From contig DWWO01000005.1 of NCBI GenBank assembly GCA_019119675.1, positions 1 through 42,381 of the forward strand: DNA of 42,381 nucleotides. The letters are read 5' to 3'. Below the pieces are notes generated by a model that was given only the letters and a program-made list of their open reading frames with translations, did no database searches and was not told where the DNA came from. This document shows, one piece after another, positions 7,989-15,475 of this stretch. Within the stretch, counting starts at the first letter, position 1; every line of letters begins with the position of its first letter. The position numbers and the translations under genes are program-made. Source of the stretch: Candidatus Mediterraneibacter faecipullorum (GTDB lineage Bacteria > Bacillota > Clostridia > Lachnospirales > Lachnospiraceae).

Positions 7989-8846
7989 ATGCTTTCACAG
8001 GACAAAAGTCTTGCAAAAACCAACCCGGAAGGTATATTATTAGATAAAGAAAGGATAAATACCGTGAGCGGGGAAAGGGAAGAAAGTATGGCCGGCAAAG
8101 AGAGATTGATGGTCATCCGCCAGACTGTTCAGACCGAAAAAAAGGTAACTGTCAGTGATCTGAGCAGGATATGCCGGGTGACGGAAGAAACGATTCGAAG
8201 AGATCTGGATAAGCTCGAGACTGAAGGAATCCTTACAAGGATACACGGTGGCGCTATCTGGAATGAGGGCGCTCAGAAAGAAGGCATCCATTTTTACAGG
8301 AGGTTGAGCAGACATCTGAGAGAGAAACAGGAGATCGCCAGAAAGACAGCGAAACTTCTAGAGGGAAAGAGCACGATTATTGCAGATTCCAGCACGACAG
8401 TGGTAGAGGCACTGAAGATTATCCCGGAGTCTCAGGAGATTACGATCGTGACAAATTCCACAGAAGTATTTCGGGAATTTCAGCAATCGCCCTTTAATAT
8501 TATTTCCACGGGCGGGGAATTTAACAAAAAGGCTCTGTCTCTTCAGGGCCAGCTGGCAAAGACCAATGTTGAAAAGTATAATGTGGATCTTGCGCTGATC
8601 AGCTGCAAGGGCCTGAGTATTGAAAAAGGCGTCCTGGATTCCAATGAGAGCGAGGCGGAGATCAAAAAGGCTATGCTTGCCCAGGCGGAGGAAGTGGCTC
8701 TTCTGGCGGATTATTCCAAGTTCGGGCAGTCGGCGTTTGTTAATCTGATCGATCTGAAACGTGTGAACTATCTTGTTACGGATAGAAAACCAGATGACGA
8801 ATGGGTCGATTATTGCAACGAATATGGGATAGAGCTGATTTATTAA
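7989..8846 (+). CDS. DeoR/GlpR-family transcriptional regulator
   Basis: A DeoR-family regulator: an N-terminal winged helix-turn-helix (VTVSDLSRICRVTEETIRRDLDKLETEGI, containing the TIRRDL family signature) and a C-terminal DeoRC sensor domain that usually binds a phosphorylated sugar. The start is a choice. ATG 7989 has a perfect AAAGGAGG with a 5-base gap and gives 285 residues with an unusual 33-residue leader. ATG 8088 (GGGAAG upstream) gives 252 residues and the normal family N-terminus MAGKERLMVIRQ. I take 7989 on the ribosome site. It ends with its own strong terminator. It most likely controls the upstream cluster and perhaps the downstream transporter, whose promoters share sequence blocks. 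Confidence 0.88.
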   Translation: MLSQDKSLAKTNPEGILLDKERINTVSGEREESMAGKERLMVIRQTVQTEKKVTVSDLSRICRVTEETIRRDLDKLETEGILTRIHGGAIWNEGAQKEGIHFYRRLSRHLREKQEIARKTAKLLEGKSTIIADSSTTVVEALKIIPESQEITIVTNSTEVFREFQQSPFNIISTGGEFNKKALSLQGQLAKTNVEKYNVDLALISCKGLSIEKGVLDSNESEAEIKKAMLAQAEEVALLADYSKFGQSAFVNLIDLKRVNYLVTDRKPDDEWVDYCNEYGIELIY

Positions 8847-8898
8847 GCCACTCTATCTGGAAAAATGATGGAAACTGAATATTGACAGAATGTACGCC

Positions 8899-8957
8899 AA
8901 AACAGGGGGCGCCGGAAGTAAGGATATATGCTTATCCAAATCCGGCCCCCTGTTTTC
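8899..8957 (+). terminator. Strong terminator after the DeoR-type gene
   Basis: AAAACAGGGGGC (8899-8910) pairs perfectly with GCCCCCTGTTTT (8945-8956), continued by GCCGGA with TCCGG; an inner GGATA/TATCC hairpin fills the apex. The A-run and T-run on the two sides suggest it can act in both directions. It isolates the sugar cluster from the DAACS gene. Confidence 0.88.
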
Positions 8958-9002
8958 GTATATGAAGAGACATTCGCAGAGAAATAAAGAGAATTCTTTT
9001 GA

Positions 9003-9037
9003 TTTGTTTTGAAAATATTTTTGAAACAAAGATAAAA
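9003..9037 (+). promoter_or_regulatory. Inverted TTTGTTTT / GAAACAAA sites upstream of the DAACS gene
   Basis: TTTGTTTT (9003-9010) faces GAAACAAA (9023-9030), and the right half is also a TGAAACAAAGATAAAA box (9022-9037) related to the boxes at 426 and 551. The surrounding 8980-9120 stretch is extremely A-rich and has no gene. A regulator-binding role is inferred from repetition only. Confidence 0.35.
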
Positions 9038-9084
9038 TACATAAATCAAAAAAATATATAACAAAAATAAAACAAAAAAATTGG

Positions 9085-9118
9085 TTAAAACATAGAAAAA
9101 TCTTTGAAATAAAGAAAA
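9085..9118 (+). promoter_or_regulatory. Operator-like block shared with the promoter at 546
   Basis: GAAAAATCTTT (9095-9105) and CTTTGAAATAAAG (9102-9114), followed by AAAA, match the block at 519-542; the five-base centre is its exact reverse complement. A degenerate TTAAAACATAGAAAA box lies just upstream (9085-9099). It ends 8 bases before the -35 box. Confidence 0.55.
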
Positions 9119-9122
9119 AATG

Positions 9123-9151
9123 TTGACATTAAACTTCCTCAATCGTAAAAT
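9123..9151 (+). promoter_or_regulatory. Sigma-A-type promoter of the DAACS transporter gene
   Basis: TTGACA (9123-9128), a 17-base spacer and TAAAAT (9146-9151) form a near-perfect promoter about 80 bases before the start codon. A-tracts upstream may add an UP-element effect. Confidence 0.75.
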
Positions 9152-9234
9152 ACATGTAAAGCATTCGTGCAGTATACACAATGAGCGGTCGTTTGTATAC
9201 AGATTAAAAACAAAGAAACGGGGAAGGTGGAATT

Positions 9235-10596
9235 ATGGCAAACGAAAAGAAAGAAAAAAAGAGAGGATCAATCGTCAAAAGAATGATTATCGCAGTGATC
9301 GCCGGTTTTGTAGTCGGCTTTCTGTGTCTTATCCTCAGAGAATTCCTAAATGGAAATGGGAATGAAGGAGTCTGGAATATAATAGACGCGATATTTTTCC
9401 AGGATATCACGACGACAGACGGATTTGAAGGTCTGGGGATCCTCTATATTGTCGGACAACTGTTCATGAGAGGGCTCCAGATGGCGATCGTACCGCTGGT
9501 ATTGACATCGCTGAGTCTTGCAATGTGCAGCCTGGCTAATCCTGAGAGACTGGGAAAGATCGCAGGGAAAACTTTTATTACATATATCTGTTTTTATGTT
9601 GTAGCAGCAGCACTGGCCGGAGCAGCGGCCTACTTTGTAAAATCTATGGGATGGTTTAATGTTAATCTGCCAAATGAAATGGCGACAGAGGCAGTAACGA
9701 TGGAAGGATACAATCCGCTGACAGCTATCATCACAGCAGTTCCATCCAATATCTTTTCTGCGTTTACATCCAACAATGAAATCCTTGCAGTTGTGGTAGT
9801 AGCGATCATCCTGGGCCTGTGCATGACTTTTCTGGGAGAGAAGACAGACCCATTGAAGAAAGTACTTGAAAATCTCAATGATATTATTCAGATGTTTCTG
9901 AATTTTCTTATCGACAAAGTGGGACCCGTGGCAATTTTCTGCATGATCTGCAGGACACTTGCTGTTTATGGTGTGGAATATATCAGACCGACGCTTGTCT
10001 GGATGATAACAACTATCATTGTAAGCCTGGTACTTGTATCCACCATCTATCCGATCGGTATCTTCCTTACCACGCGGCTGAACCCGATCCCGTTCCTTAA
10101 AAAATCGTTTAAGATCGGTCTGTTTGCGGCAGCGACAAACTCATCTGCTGCAACGCTTCCACTGAATACAAAGACATGTATCAATGAGCTCGGATGCACG
10201 GAAGAGATCAGCAGTTTCGTTCTTCCGACGGGGATGACGATCAATATGAACGGTACGACAGCAATGCATATGATAGCAATCACATTCATTGCCACAGCGG
10301 CAGGCATCGATATCACACCTTCAACTCTGGTTGTGGCTGCATTTCTATCAATCTGTACAGCGATGGGATGCCCTGCAATCCCTGTGGCAGGAACAACAAT
10401 GGTATATGTTATTATGTCCGGTCTTGGAATGACGTCAGAGCTGTGCATGATTGGCTACTCATTAGTCCTTGCAATGAATTATCTGCCAGGGATGGCTGTT
10501 ATCACGCTTAATGTTATTGGCGATGCAGCTACGAATGTTATTGTGAACTTCAAAGAGGGCGTGCTTAATAAAGATATTTATAATAAAATGGATTAG
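9235..10596 (+). CDS. Dicarboxylate/amino acid:cation symporter (DAACS, SLC1 family)
   Basis: A 453-residue membrane protein of the glutamate-transporter fold, importing a dicarboxylate or amino acid with sodium or protons. Signatures are the serine-rich AAATNSSAATLPLN of re-entrant loop HP1, NMNGTTAMH in TM7 (the family NMDGT cation motif, with Asp replaced by Asn) and the MGCPAIPVAGT stretch of HP2. The start follows GGGGAAGGTGG. The gene has its own promoter and terminator and is thus a single-gene unit. Its promoter shares an operator-like block with the sugar cluster, suggesting that uptake of this solute is controlled with it. Substrate not determinable; the N-for-D change could alter cation use. 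Confidence 0.9.
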   Translation: MANEKKEKKRGSIVKRMIIAVIAGFVVGFLCLILREFLNGNGNEGVWNIIDAIFFQDITTTDGFEGLGILYIVGQLFMRGLQMAIVPLVLTSLSLAMCSLANPERLGKIAGKTFITYICFYVVAAALAGAAAYFVKSMGWFNVNLPNEMATEAVTMEGYNPLTAIITAVPSNIFSAFTSNNEILAVVVVAIILGLCMTFLGEKTDPLKKVLENLNDIIQMFLNFLIDKVGPVAIFCMICRTLAVYGVEYIRPTLVWMITTIIVSLVLVSTIYPIGIFLTTRLNPIPFLKKSFKIGLFAAATNSSAATLPLNTKTCINELGCTEEISSFVLPTGMTINMNGTTAMHMIAITFIATAAGIDITPSTLVVAAFLSICTAMGCPAIPVAGTTMVYVIMSGLGMTSELCMIGYSLVLAMNYLPGMAVITLNVIGDAATNVIVNFKEGVLNKDIYNKMD

Positions 10597-10635
10597 AAGA
10601 AAAGACAGAACAGATTAATTTATGTGAAAATATAG

Positions 10636-10685
10636 AAAAAGAACGGAACCCTTCCCCTTGTTAGAAAGGATTCCGCTCTTTTTAT
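10636..10685. terminator. Bidirectional terminator between convergent genes
   Basis: AAAAAGAACGGAACCCTT (10636-10653) pairs with AAGGATTCCGCTCTTTTT (ending at 10684) with a few mismatches. A-run and T-run flank it, so it can serve both the plus-strand transporter and the minus-strand penicillin-binding protein, whose stop codon is only a few bases away. Confidence 0.82.
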
Positions 10686-10688
10686 TTT

Positions 10689-13310
10689 TTAACCTTGGGG
10701 TGGTGTCCCGCCGGTGTCGCCGCCGTTACCGGTGTCGCCGGTATCACCGCCGCCGGTATCGCCGCCGCCGGTATCGCCGCCGCCGGTATCACCGCCGCCG
10801 GTATCGCCGCCGCCGGTGTCACCGCCGCCGGTGTCACCACCACCGGTATTTCCGCCACCAGTGTCGCCGGTGTCACCACCACCGGTATTTCCATTACCTG
10901 TATTTGTATCACCGGTATTAGTGTTTCCGGCATTATCAGAGGTATCAGTATCGGAGTTGGTGTCAGGCGCCTGTTCCTGTACATGACCAGGACAGCTTTC
11001 CGTAGGCAGTGTGTCTTTGTCGAAATAATCGGTTCTTGACGGACAGCCGCTGACTGCAAGAAGCCCGGTTTCCGTACAGATGGATTTCTGTACGACGGAG
11101 GTCGGAATTTCAAAATCTTTGTATTCAAGATTCTGATGAATCCGTTCCATGATGGCATTCCAGATGGAAAGATGCCAGGAACCATATCCCGACATGGATT
11201 TATTAGCATCATAACCACCCCAGATACCAGCAGTATAGTAGGGCGTGAAGCCGACAAACCAGCGGTCTACGTAATCATCTGTTGAACCGGTTTTTCCGGC
11301 TGTAGCCATATTGCTCAGACCGGCACCATATCCGGTACCGCTATTTACTACATCCTCCATCGCGCTTGTCAGGAGATAAGCGGTGGAATCTTTGACTGCC
11401 TCGTGTGTTGCAGGGGCAGTGTTATCGATCAGAACATTTCCGTCATGGTCAAGAATCTCTGTATAGAGGACCGGATCAGTGTATGTGCCACTGTTTGCAA
11501 GAGATGCAAATGCAGCAGTCAGCTCGAGATTGTAGACACCTTTGGTGATACCTCCGAGGGCCGTTGCCTGGGCAATATCATCCTCCACGATTGTTGAAAA
11601 TTCAAAATTGTTTTTCAGATAATCGTATCCGGTCCTGAGTCCGACATCATCGGTAAGTGTCTGTACGGCAATCGTATTACATGATATCCGGATGGCATCC
11701 CGGACAGTCATGGATCCGCGGTATCCGCTATAGGAGTTGGGAACGTTCTGGCCGCTCTCATACTTGTAAGGTTCATCTACTTTTGTTGTCGCAAGTGAGA
11801 TCTTGCCTTCATTCAGGCCCGGAGCGTAGGTCGACAGGATCTTGAATACAGAACCCGGCTGCTGCGGATCGTCCGTGGCGCGGTTGAATGTCAGATTACC
11901 TGATTTTTCACCGCGGCCGCCGACAATAGCTTTCACCTGTCCGGTGTACTGATCCATGACTACGAAAGAGACCTGAGGCTGCAGCGTGATCGTGTATCTT
12001 TCGTCTACATAATCGCCGGCATCAGTATTGATATTGAGTGTTGCTTTATAAGCTTCGATCATCTGTAATGCTTCATCTTCGGAGGAGAAGACCAGCGGAT
12101 TCTCACTATCATAGTTTTCACTGATGAAAGTCCGGAGATTCTCTTTGCTGTAGTTCTCGGAAGAACCGTCTGCCCGGTGTATCGTCATAGCATATTCCAA
12201 GCCGTATTCTGTTGCCGGATAATAGCTCTCGTCAGATACTACTTCGTCACAGATAGCCTGAATAGATGTATCCTGCGTGGATTTGATGGTAAGCCCGCCA
12301 CTGTAGATCAGATTGTATGCCTGTGTTTCGGTATACCCTTTCTCATCCATCAGATCCTGTACTACGTCTTCGATCAGTGCATCCGTAAAATAGGAGTAAG
12401 GTGTTGTGTCCGCCGTGACGGCTGCAGTTTCGAGGATCCGGTCGTATACCTGGTCTGCCATGGCCTCGTCATATTCTGCCTGGGTAATGTACCCCTGGTC
12501 CAGCATATTGCTGAGAACGGTTTCACGGCGTGTGGCATTCTTTTCAGGATTTGTCACCGGATCATAGTTGGTCGGGTTCTGCGTGATGGCTGCAATGACC
12601 GCACATTCGGAAAGTGTAAGGTCAGCAGCATCTTTGTTGAAGTAACGGGTTGCAGCTGTCTGTACGCCGAGACATCCCTGGCCAAGGTTGATCGTGTTCA
12701 TATAGGCTTCAAGGATCTCTTCCTTGCTCATCTCTTTTTCAATCTGAAGGGCGAGATACTGTTCCTGCAGCTTTCGTTCGACTCTGTCGAAAAACGTTTC
12801 CTCATTGACAAAGTTCGGGAATACATTATTTTTTATAAGCTGCTGGGTCAGGGTACTGGCACCTTCGGTAAAATTGAAACCGTTGGTGATGCCTACGATA
12901 CCGGCTCTTATGATACCCTGGAGATCGACCCCGTTGTGTTCGTAAAAACGTTCGTCCTCGATCGCCACGAATGCATGGGGAAGATACTCGGAATTTGCCG
13001 TGATCTCCTCATATGTTTTATAGACACGGTTGGAATCGGAATCTTTCAGAGTCTCGATCACGTTTCCGCTCTGATCAGTAATATTAGTCGTATATCCCTG
13101 GGGAAGTATGTCATCTGCCGAGACTGCGGGAGTATTGTCTATGATCTTCTTGGCAAAGACCGCGCCTCCTACGAGACATATGACTCCCAGAAGGAGTATA
13201 CATATGATAAGAGCTTTAAAGAACCGTACGCCTACTCGTTTCTTTTTCATTCTCTTTTTAGAAGAAATACTTTTTTTTCTTCTGGAAAGGTTTCTTTTTC
13301 CGTAATTCAC
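10689..13310 (-). CDS. Class A penicillin-binding protein (PBP1A-like) with Gly-Asp-Thr repeat tail
   Basis: An 873-residue bifunctional murein synthase: it polymerises glycan strands and cross-links peptides outside the membrane. Order: basic cytoplasmic start, one transmembrane helix (about 31-53), glycosyltransferase domain with catalytic E118 in EDERFYEHNG, transpeptidase domain with S487 (PGSVFK), SCN at 543-545 and KTGS at 673-676, then a C-terminal tail. The tail (from about 785) is first Asn/Thr/Asp-rich, then repeats GGGDT many times, and ends GGTPPQG. Low-complexity Gly tails on class A PBPs are known in Firmicutes; this one is long and very regular. The start is GTG 13310 with AAAAGGAGG nine bases upstream; TTG 13331 and ATG 13319 sit on or before that site and are rejected. 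Confidence 0.93.
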   Translation of the reverse strand: MNYGKRNLSRRKKSISSKKRMKKKRVGVRFFKALIICILLLGVICLVGGAVFAKKIIDNTPAVSADDILPQGYTTNITDQSGNVIETLKDSDSNRVYKTYEEITANSEYLPHAFVAIEDERFYEHNGVDLQGIIRAGIVGITNGFNFTEGASTLTQQLIKNNVFPNFVNEETFFDRVERKLQEQYLALQIEKEMSKEEILEAYMNTINLGQGCLGVQTAATRYFNKDAADLTLSECAVIAAITQNPTNYDPVTNPEKNATRRETVLSNMLDQGYITQAEYDEAMADQVYDRILETAAVTADTTPYSYFTDALIEDVVQDLMDEKGYTETQAYNLIYSGGLTIKSTQDTSIQAICDEVVSDESYYPATEYGLEYAMTIHRADGSSENYSKENLRTFISENYDSENPLVFSSEDEALQMIEAYKATLNINTDAGDYVDERYTITLQPQVSFVVMDQYTGQVKAIVGGRGEKSGNLTFNRATDDPQQPGSVFKILSTYAPGLNEGKISLATTKVDEPYKYESGQNVPNSYSGYRGSMTVRDAIRISCNTIAVQTLTDDVGLRTGYDYLKNNFEFSTIVEDDIAQATALGGITKGVYNLELTAAFASLANSGTYTDPVLYTEILDHDGNVLIDNTAPATHEAVKDSTAYLLTSAMEDVVNSGTGYGAGLSNMATAGKTGSTDDYVDRWFVGFTPYYTAGIWGGYDANKSMSGYGSWHLSIWNAIMERIHQNLEYKDFEIPTSVVQKSICTETGLLAVSGCPSRTDYFDKDTLPTESCPGHVQEQAPDTNSDTDTSDNAGNTNTGDTNTGNGNTGGGDTGDTGGGNTGGGDTGGGDTGGGDTGGGDTGGGDTGGGDTGGGDTGDTGNGGDTGGTPPQG
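10735..10875. repeat. 15-bp tandem repeat encoding GGGDT units
   Basis: On the plus strand the unit is GGTATCGCCGCCGCC with small variants (GTATC/GTGTC, GCC/ACC), repeated in register for roughly 140 bases. On the coding minus strand each unit specifies Gly-Gly-Gly-Asp-Thr. Because the unit is a multiple of three, copy-number changes would lengthen or shorten the protein tail without a frameshift. It is not a CRISPR array: no spacers and an unbroken coding frame. Confidence 0.9.
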
Positions 13311-13339
13311 GAATAACATCCTCCTTTTCAACTCCCATG

Positions 13340-13368
13340 ATTATATCAAATATGCGCATATAAATAAA
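13340..13368 (-). promoter_or_regulatory. Possible promoter of the penicillin-binding protein gene
   Basis: On the minus strand TATAAT (13345-13340) stands 17 bases from TTTATT (13368-13363), a weak -35. The spacer contains the 12-bp palindrome ATATGCGCATAT (13350-13361), which could be an operator. The -10 is perfect, the -35 is poor. Confidence 0.42.
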
Positions 13369-13383
13369 GTTAAAAATAAAATC

Positions 13384-13412
13384 TTCATATTTTCTATATT
13401 TTTTGCTAATAT
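13384..13412 (+). promoter_or_regulatory. Extended -10 promoter of the YigZ-family gene
   Basis: TTCATA (13384-13389), 17 bases, then TAATAT (13407-13412) preceded by TG at 13404-13405, an extended -10. It lies 49 bases before the start codon and is divergent from the penicillin-binding protein promoter. Confidence 0.5.
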
Positions 13413-13460
13413 ATTAGAGTCAGTTTGACGAGTGGACTTTCTGACGGAAAGGAGAGCCTG

Positions 13461-14114
13461 ATGGACAGATATGATACCGTATACAGGGGAGGCGCGGGAG
13501 AGTATACAGAGAAAAAGTCCCGCTTTATCGCAGAAGTCTACCCTGTTGTTTCAGAAGAAGAAGCATTTGCTCATCTGGAAGAGGTTAAAAAAAGATACTG
13601 GGATGCAAGACATCACTGCTGGGCTTATGTGATCGGAAGAAATCCTGCGTCTGAGAGGATGAGTGATGACGGGGAGCCTGCCGGAACCGCCGGAAAACCG
13701 ATCCTTGAAGTGATTCGCGGACGGAATGTGACTGATGTGTTTGTGGTCGTGACGAGATATTTCGGAGGTACGCTCCTCGGGACAGGCGGACTGGTGCGTG
13801 CATATACGGCTGCATCTGCCGCAGCGCTTTCGGATACTGTGATCATTACCCGGATCTTCGGATTTAAACTGGTTATTCATACAGATTACACCGGACTCGG
13901 GAAAATACAGTATCTTATTGCCCAGAGAGATCTGTATATCCTGGATACAGTTTATACAGACAGGGTGGACATCTTCCTGCTCGTTCCGGAAGAGGAAGAG
14001 AACGCTTTCACGAAAGATGTGCTTGAAGGGACCAATGGACAGGCGGCTATAGATAAAGCAGGCACATGCTGGTTTGCCCGGACCGGGAACGGCGTGGAAG
14101 TATGGGAAGAATAA
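13461..14114 (+). CDS. YigZ/IMPACT family protein
   Basis: A 217-residue cytoplasmic protein of the YigZ (UPF0029, IMPACT N-terminal domain) family. The signature segments are HHCWAYVIG, DDGEPAGTAGKPIL and VVVTRYFGGTLLGTGGLVRAY, followed by a ferredoxin-like C-terminal domain. The eukaryotic homologue IMPACT modulates the Gcn2 pathway; the bacterial role is not established, though ribosome or translation links have been suggested. AAAGGAG precedes the ATG at 13461; the in-frame ATG at 13425 is upstream of it and lacks a site. It is a single gene between a divergent penicillin-binding protein and a convergent hpf. Confidence 0.92.
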   Translation: MDRYDTVYRGGAGEYTEKKSRFIAEVYPVVSEEEAFAHLEEVKKRYWDARHHCWAYVIGRNPASERMSDDGEPAGTAGKPILEVIRGRNVTDVFVVVTRYFGGTLLGTGGLVRAYTAASAAALSDTVIITRIFGFKLVIHTDYTGLGKIQYLIAQRDLYILDTVYTDRVDIFLLVPEEEENAFTKDVLEGTNGQAAIDKAGTCWFARTGNGVEVWEE

Positions 14115-14132
14115 GAGAACATTTATATGATT

Positions 14133-14170
14133 GAAAAAACGCCGGGTTTTATGCAGGCATAAACCCGGCG
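14133..14170 (-). terminator. Terminator of the typA-PsiE-hpf transcript
   Basis: CGCCGGGTTTTATGC and GCATAAACCCGGCG (14140-14170) form a stem of about 14 bp with a two-base loop and one bulge. On the minus strand it is followed by six T's (A's at 14134-14139). It lies 30 bases after the hpf stop and may also stop plus-strand transcripts from the YigZ-family gene. Confidence 0.85.
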
Positions 14171-14200
14171 CCTTACGTAAGACGACTGAACTATTACGAC

Positions 14201-14758
14201 TTATGAAAATTCAGGCTCGATCAGTCCGAAAGAACCGTCTTTTCTCTTATATACTACATTGACCTCTTCTGTCTCCGCATTGGAGAATACGAAAAAACTG
14301 TGTCCCAGAAGCTCCATCTGGATGCAGGCGTCTTCCGGATACATTGGTTTGATACCGAACTTCTTCGTGCGCACGATGCGGATTTCGTCATCTTCGGGGG
14401 AATCCTCTTCAGAATCAATGAACTCTTTCCGGATGCTTCCGGTCGGTGCGGCTGAAGTGGGATGTCCCTGATTCTTCGCCACCAGCTTGTTTTTGTATTT
14501 GCGGAGCTGGCGTTCGATGATCTCTTCTACAAGATCGATGGATACATACATGTCATTGCTCGTCTGCTCTGAGCGGATGATGTTTCCTTTGACCGGGATT
14601 GTTACCTCGATCTTCTGGCGTCCTTTTTCTACGCTCAAGGTTACGATGATTTCTGTTTCAGGAGTGAAGTACCTCTCAAGCTTTCCTAATTTCTGTTCGA
14701 TCGCGTCTTTGAGTCCCTGAGTTACTTCGATGTTTTTTCCACTGATGATAAAATTCAT
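14201..14758 (-). CDS. hpf: Ribosome hibernation promoting factor, long form
   Basis: A 185-residue long HPF that binds the 30S decoding region and dimerises 70S ribosomes into inactive 100S particles in stationary phase or stress. The N-terminal S30AE domain (about 1-105: MNFIISGKNIEVTQGLKDAIEQKLGKLERYF and following, ending IERQLRKYKNKL) is joined by an acidic linker to the C-terminal dimerisation domain (about 125-185: IVRTKKFGIKPMYPEDACIQMELLGHSFFVFSNAETEEVNVVYKRKDGSFGLIEP). The ATG at 14758 follows AAGGAG by nine bases; the ATG at 14782 is upstream of that site. It is the last gene of a minus-strand group behind typA, and may also have its own promoter. Confidence 0.95.
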   Translation of the reverse strand: MNFIISGKNIEVTQGLKDAIEQKLGKLERYFTPETEIIVTLSVEKGRQKIEVTIPVKGNIIRSEQTSNDMYVSIDLVEEIIERQLRKYKNKLVAKNQGHPTSAAPTGSIRKEFIDSEEDSPEDDEIRIVRTKKFGIKPMYPEDACIQMELLGHSFFVFSNAETEEVNVVYKRKDGSFGLIEPEFS

Positions 14759-14827
14759 ACTGTTCAACTCCTTTTTGTTCATATTTTACATAAACATGTG
14801 TTAAATATGTGTATGTATTATGTAAAT

Positions 14828-14856
14828 ATTATAACATGGAACAGCGTCAATGTATA
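14828..14856 (-). promoter_or_regulatory. Possible extended -10 promoter of hpf
   Basis: On the minus strand TATACA (14856-14851), 18 bases, and TATAAT (14833-14828) preceded by TGT form an extended -10 promoter. It overlaps the last codons of the upstream membrane-protein gene. This would let hpf be expressed separately, as expected for a stress gene. Confidence 0.45.
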
Positions 14857-15461
14857 GAACGAATCACTTCGATCCGTGTGATTTTTCCATCTTTGATCTT
14901 GGCGATCCGCAGTCCGAGATCTGTAAAATACACACACGCTCCTGTGCCGGGTTCTGTATCGTCTTCCTCCATTTTCTGGAGAAGGACATCCAGCAGAGTG
15001 TCGTCTTTGTCGCTGCAGGGGATTCCCAGATGGAACAGCCGGTTGATCTGATATACTTTCTGTGAGGCGCGGAAGATTATTTTCTCGGTCTCGTCGAATG
15101 CTGCGAACAAAAATTTCCTCGTGGCAAACAGTATGGCAATGGCAACGACGCCGATCAGGCTGTTCAGAGGAGATGAGTGGTCCATGATGACCTGCCGGGC
15201 GATCGCAAAAAGCAGGATTTCAAATACTGTGATCGGAGTATGCAGATAAAGCATGCGGATAAGTTCAACACCGATGATCAGATTGAAGCAGGCGGTGAGA
15301 AGATCGTCATAATTCGGATAAGTATTCAGGTCAGGGAGAGCTCCTATGGAGAATATGAGCTGGACGATCATAATGATAATGCCGCATGCCAGAAGGGCGG
15401 CAATAACAAATTCCATGATTTTTGTCAGATGTTTCAGAAAGAGGCGTGCATATTTCTCCAT
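14847..15461 (-). CDS. PsiE-like four-helix membrane protein with C-terminal cytosolic domain
   Basis: A 204-residue protein with about four hydrophobic segments (roughly 14-40, 55-72, 78-92, 98-120) and a soluble C-terminal part. The segment ELIRMLYLHTP...EILLFAIARQVIMDHSSP resembles the PsiE (phosphate-starvation-inducible E) membrane family. The last 60 residues (CSDKDDTLLDVLL ... YFTDLGLRIAKIKDGKITRIEVIRSIH) look like a small beta-rich domain, loosely like the transporter-associated domains of CorC/HlyC-type proteins; that comparison is weak. AAGGAGA precedes the ATG, 14 bases after the typA stop, so it is co-transcribed with typA. Function unknown. Confidence 0.75.
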   Translation of the reverse strand: MEKYARLFLKHLTKIMEFVIAALLACGIIIMIVQLIFSIGALPDLNTYPNYDDLLTACFNLIIGVELIRMLYLHTPITVFEILLFAIARQVIMDHSSPLNSLIGVVAIAILFATRKFLFAAFDETEKIIFRASQKVYQINRLFHLGIPCSDKDDTLLDVLLQKMEEDDTEPGTGACVYFTDLGLRIAKIKDGKITRIEVIRSIH

Positions 15462-15475
15462 AGGTATCTCCTTAT

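Noticed and set aside
10735..10875. CRISPR-like array
   Set aside because: 15-bp units are contiguous with no spacers and keep a coding frame.
10714..10986. Plus-strand proline-rich frames (SPPPV repeats) opposite the penicillin-binding protein tail
   Set aside because: They are the complement of the GGGDT-coding repeat; the minus strand has the complete enzyme with all catalytic motifs.
12177..13316. 379-codon plus-strand frame opposite the penicillin-binding protein
   Set aside because: Cys/Ile/Phe-rich antisense shadow with no recognisable domain; the minus-strand gene is certain.
14815..14850. TTGACG on the minus strand as the hpf -35
   Set aside because: It is only about 11 bases from TATAAT; TATACA at 18 bases with an extended -10 fits better.
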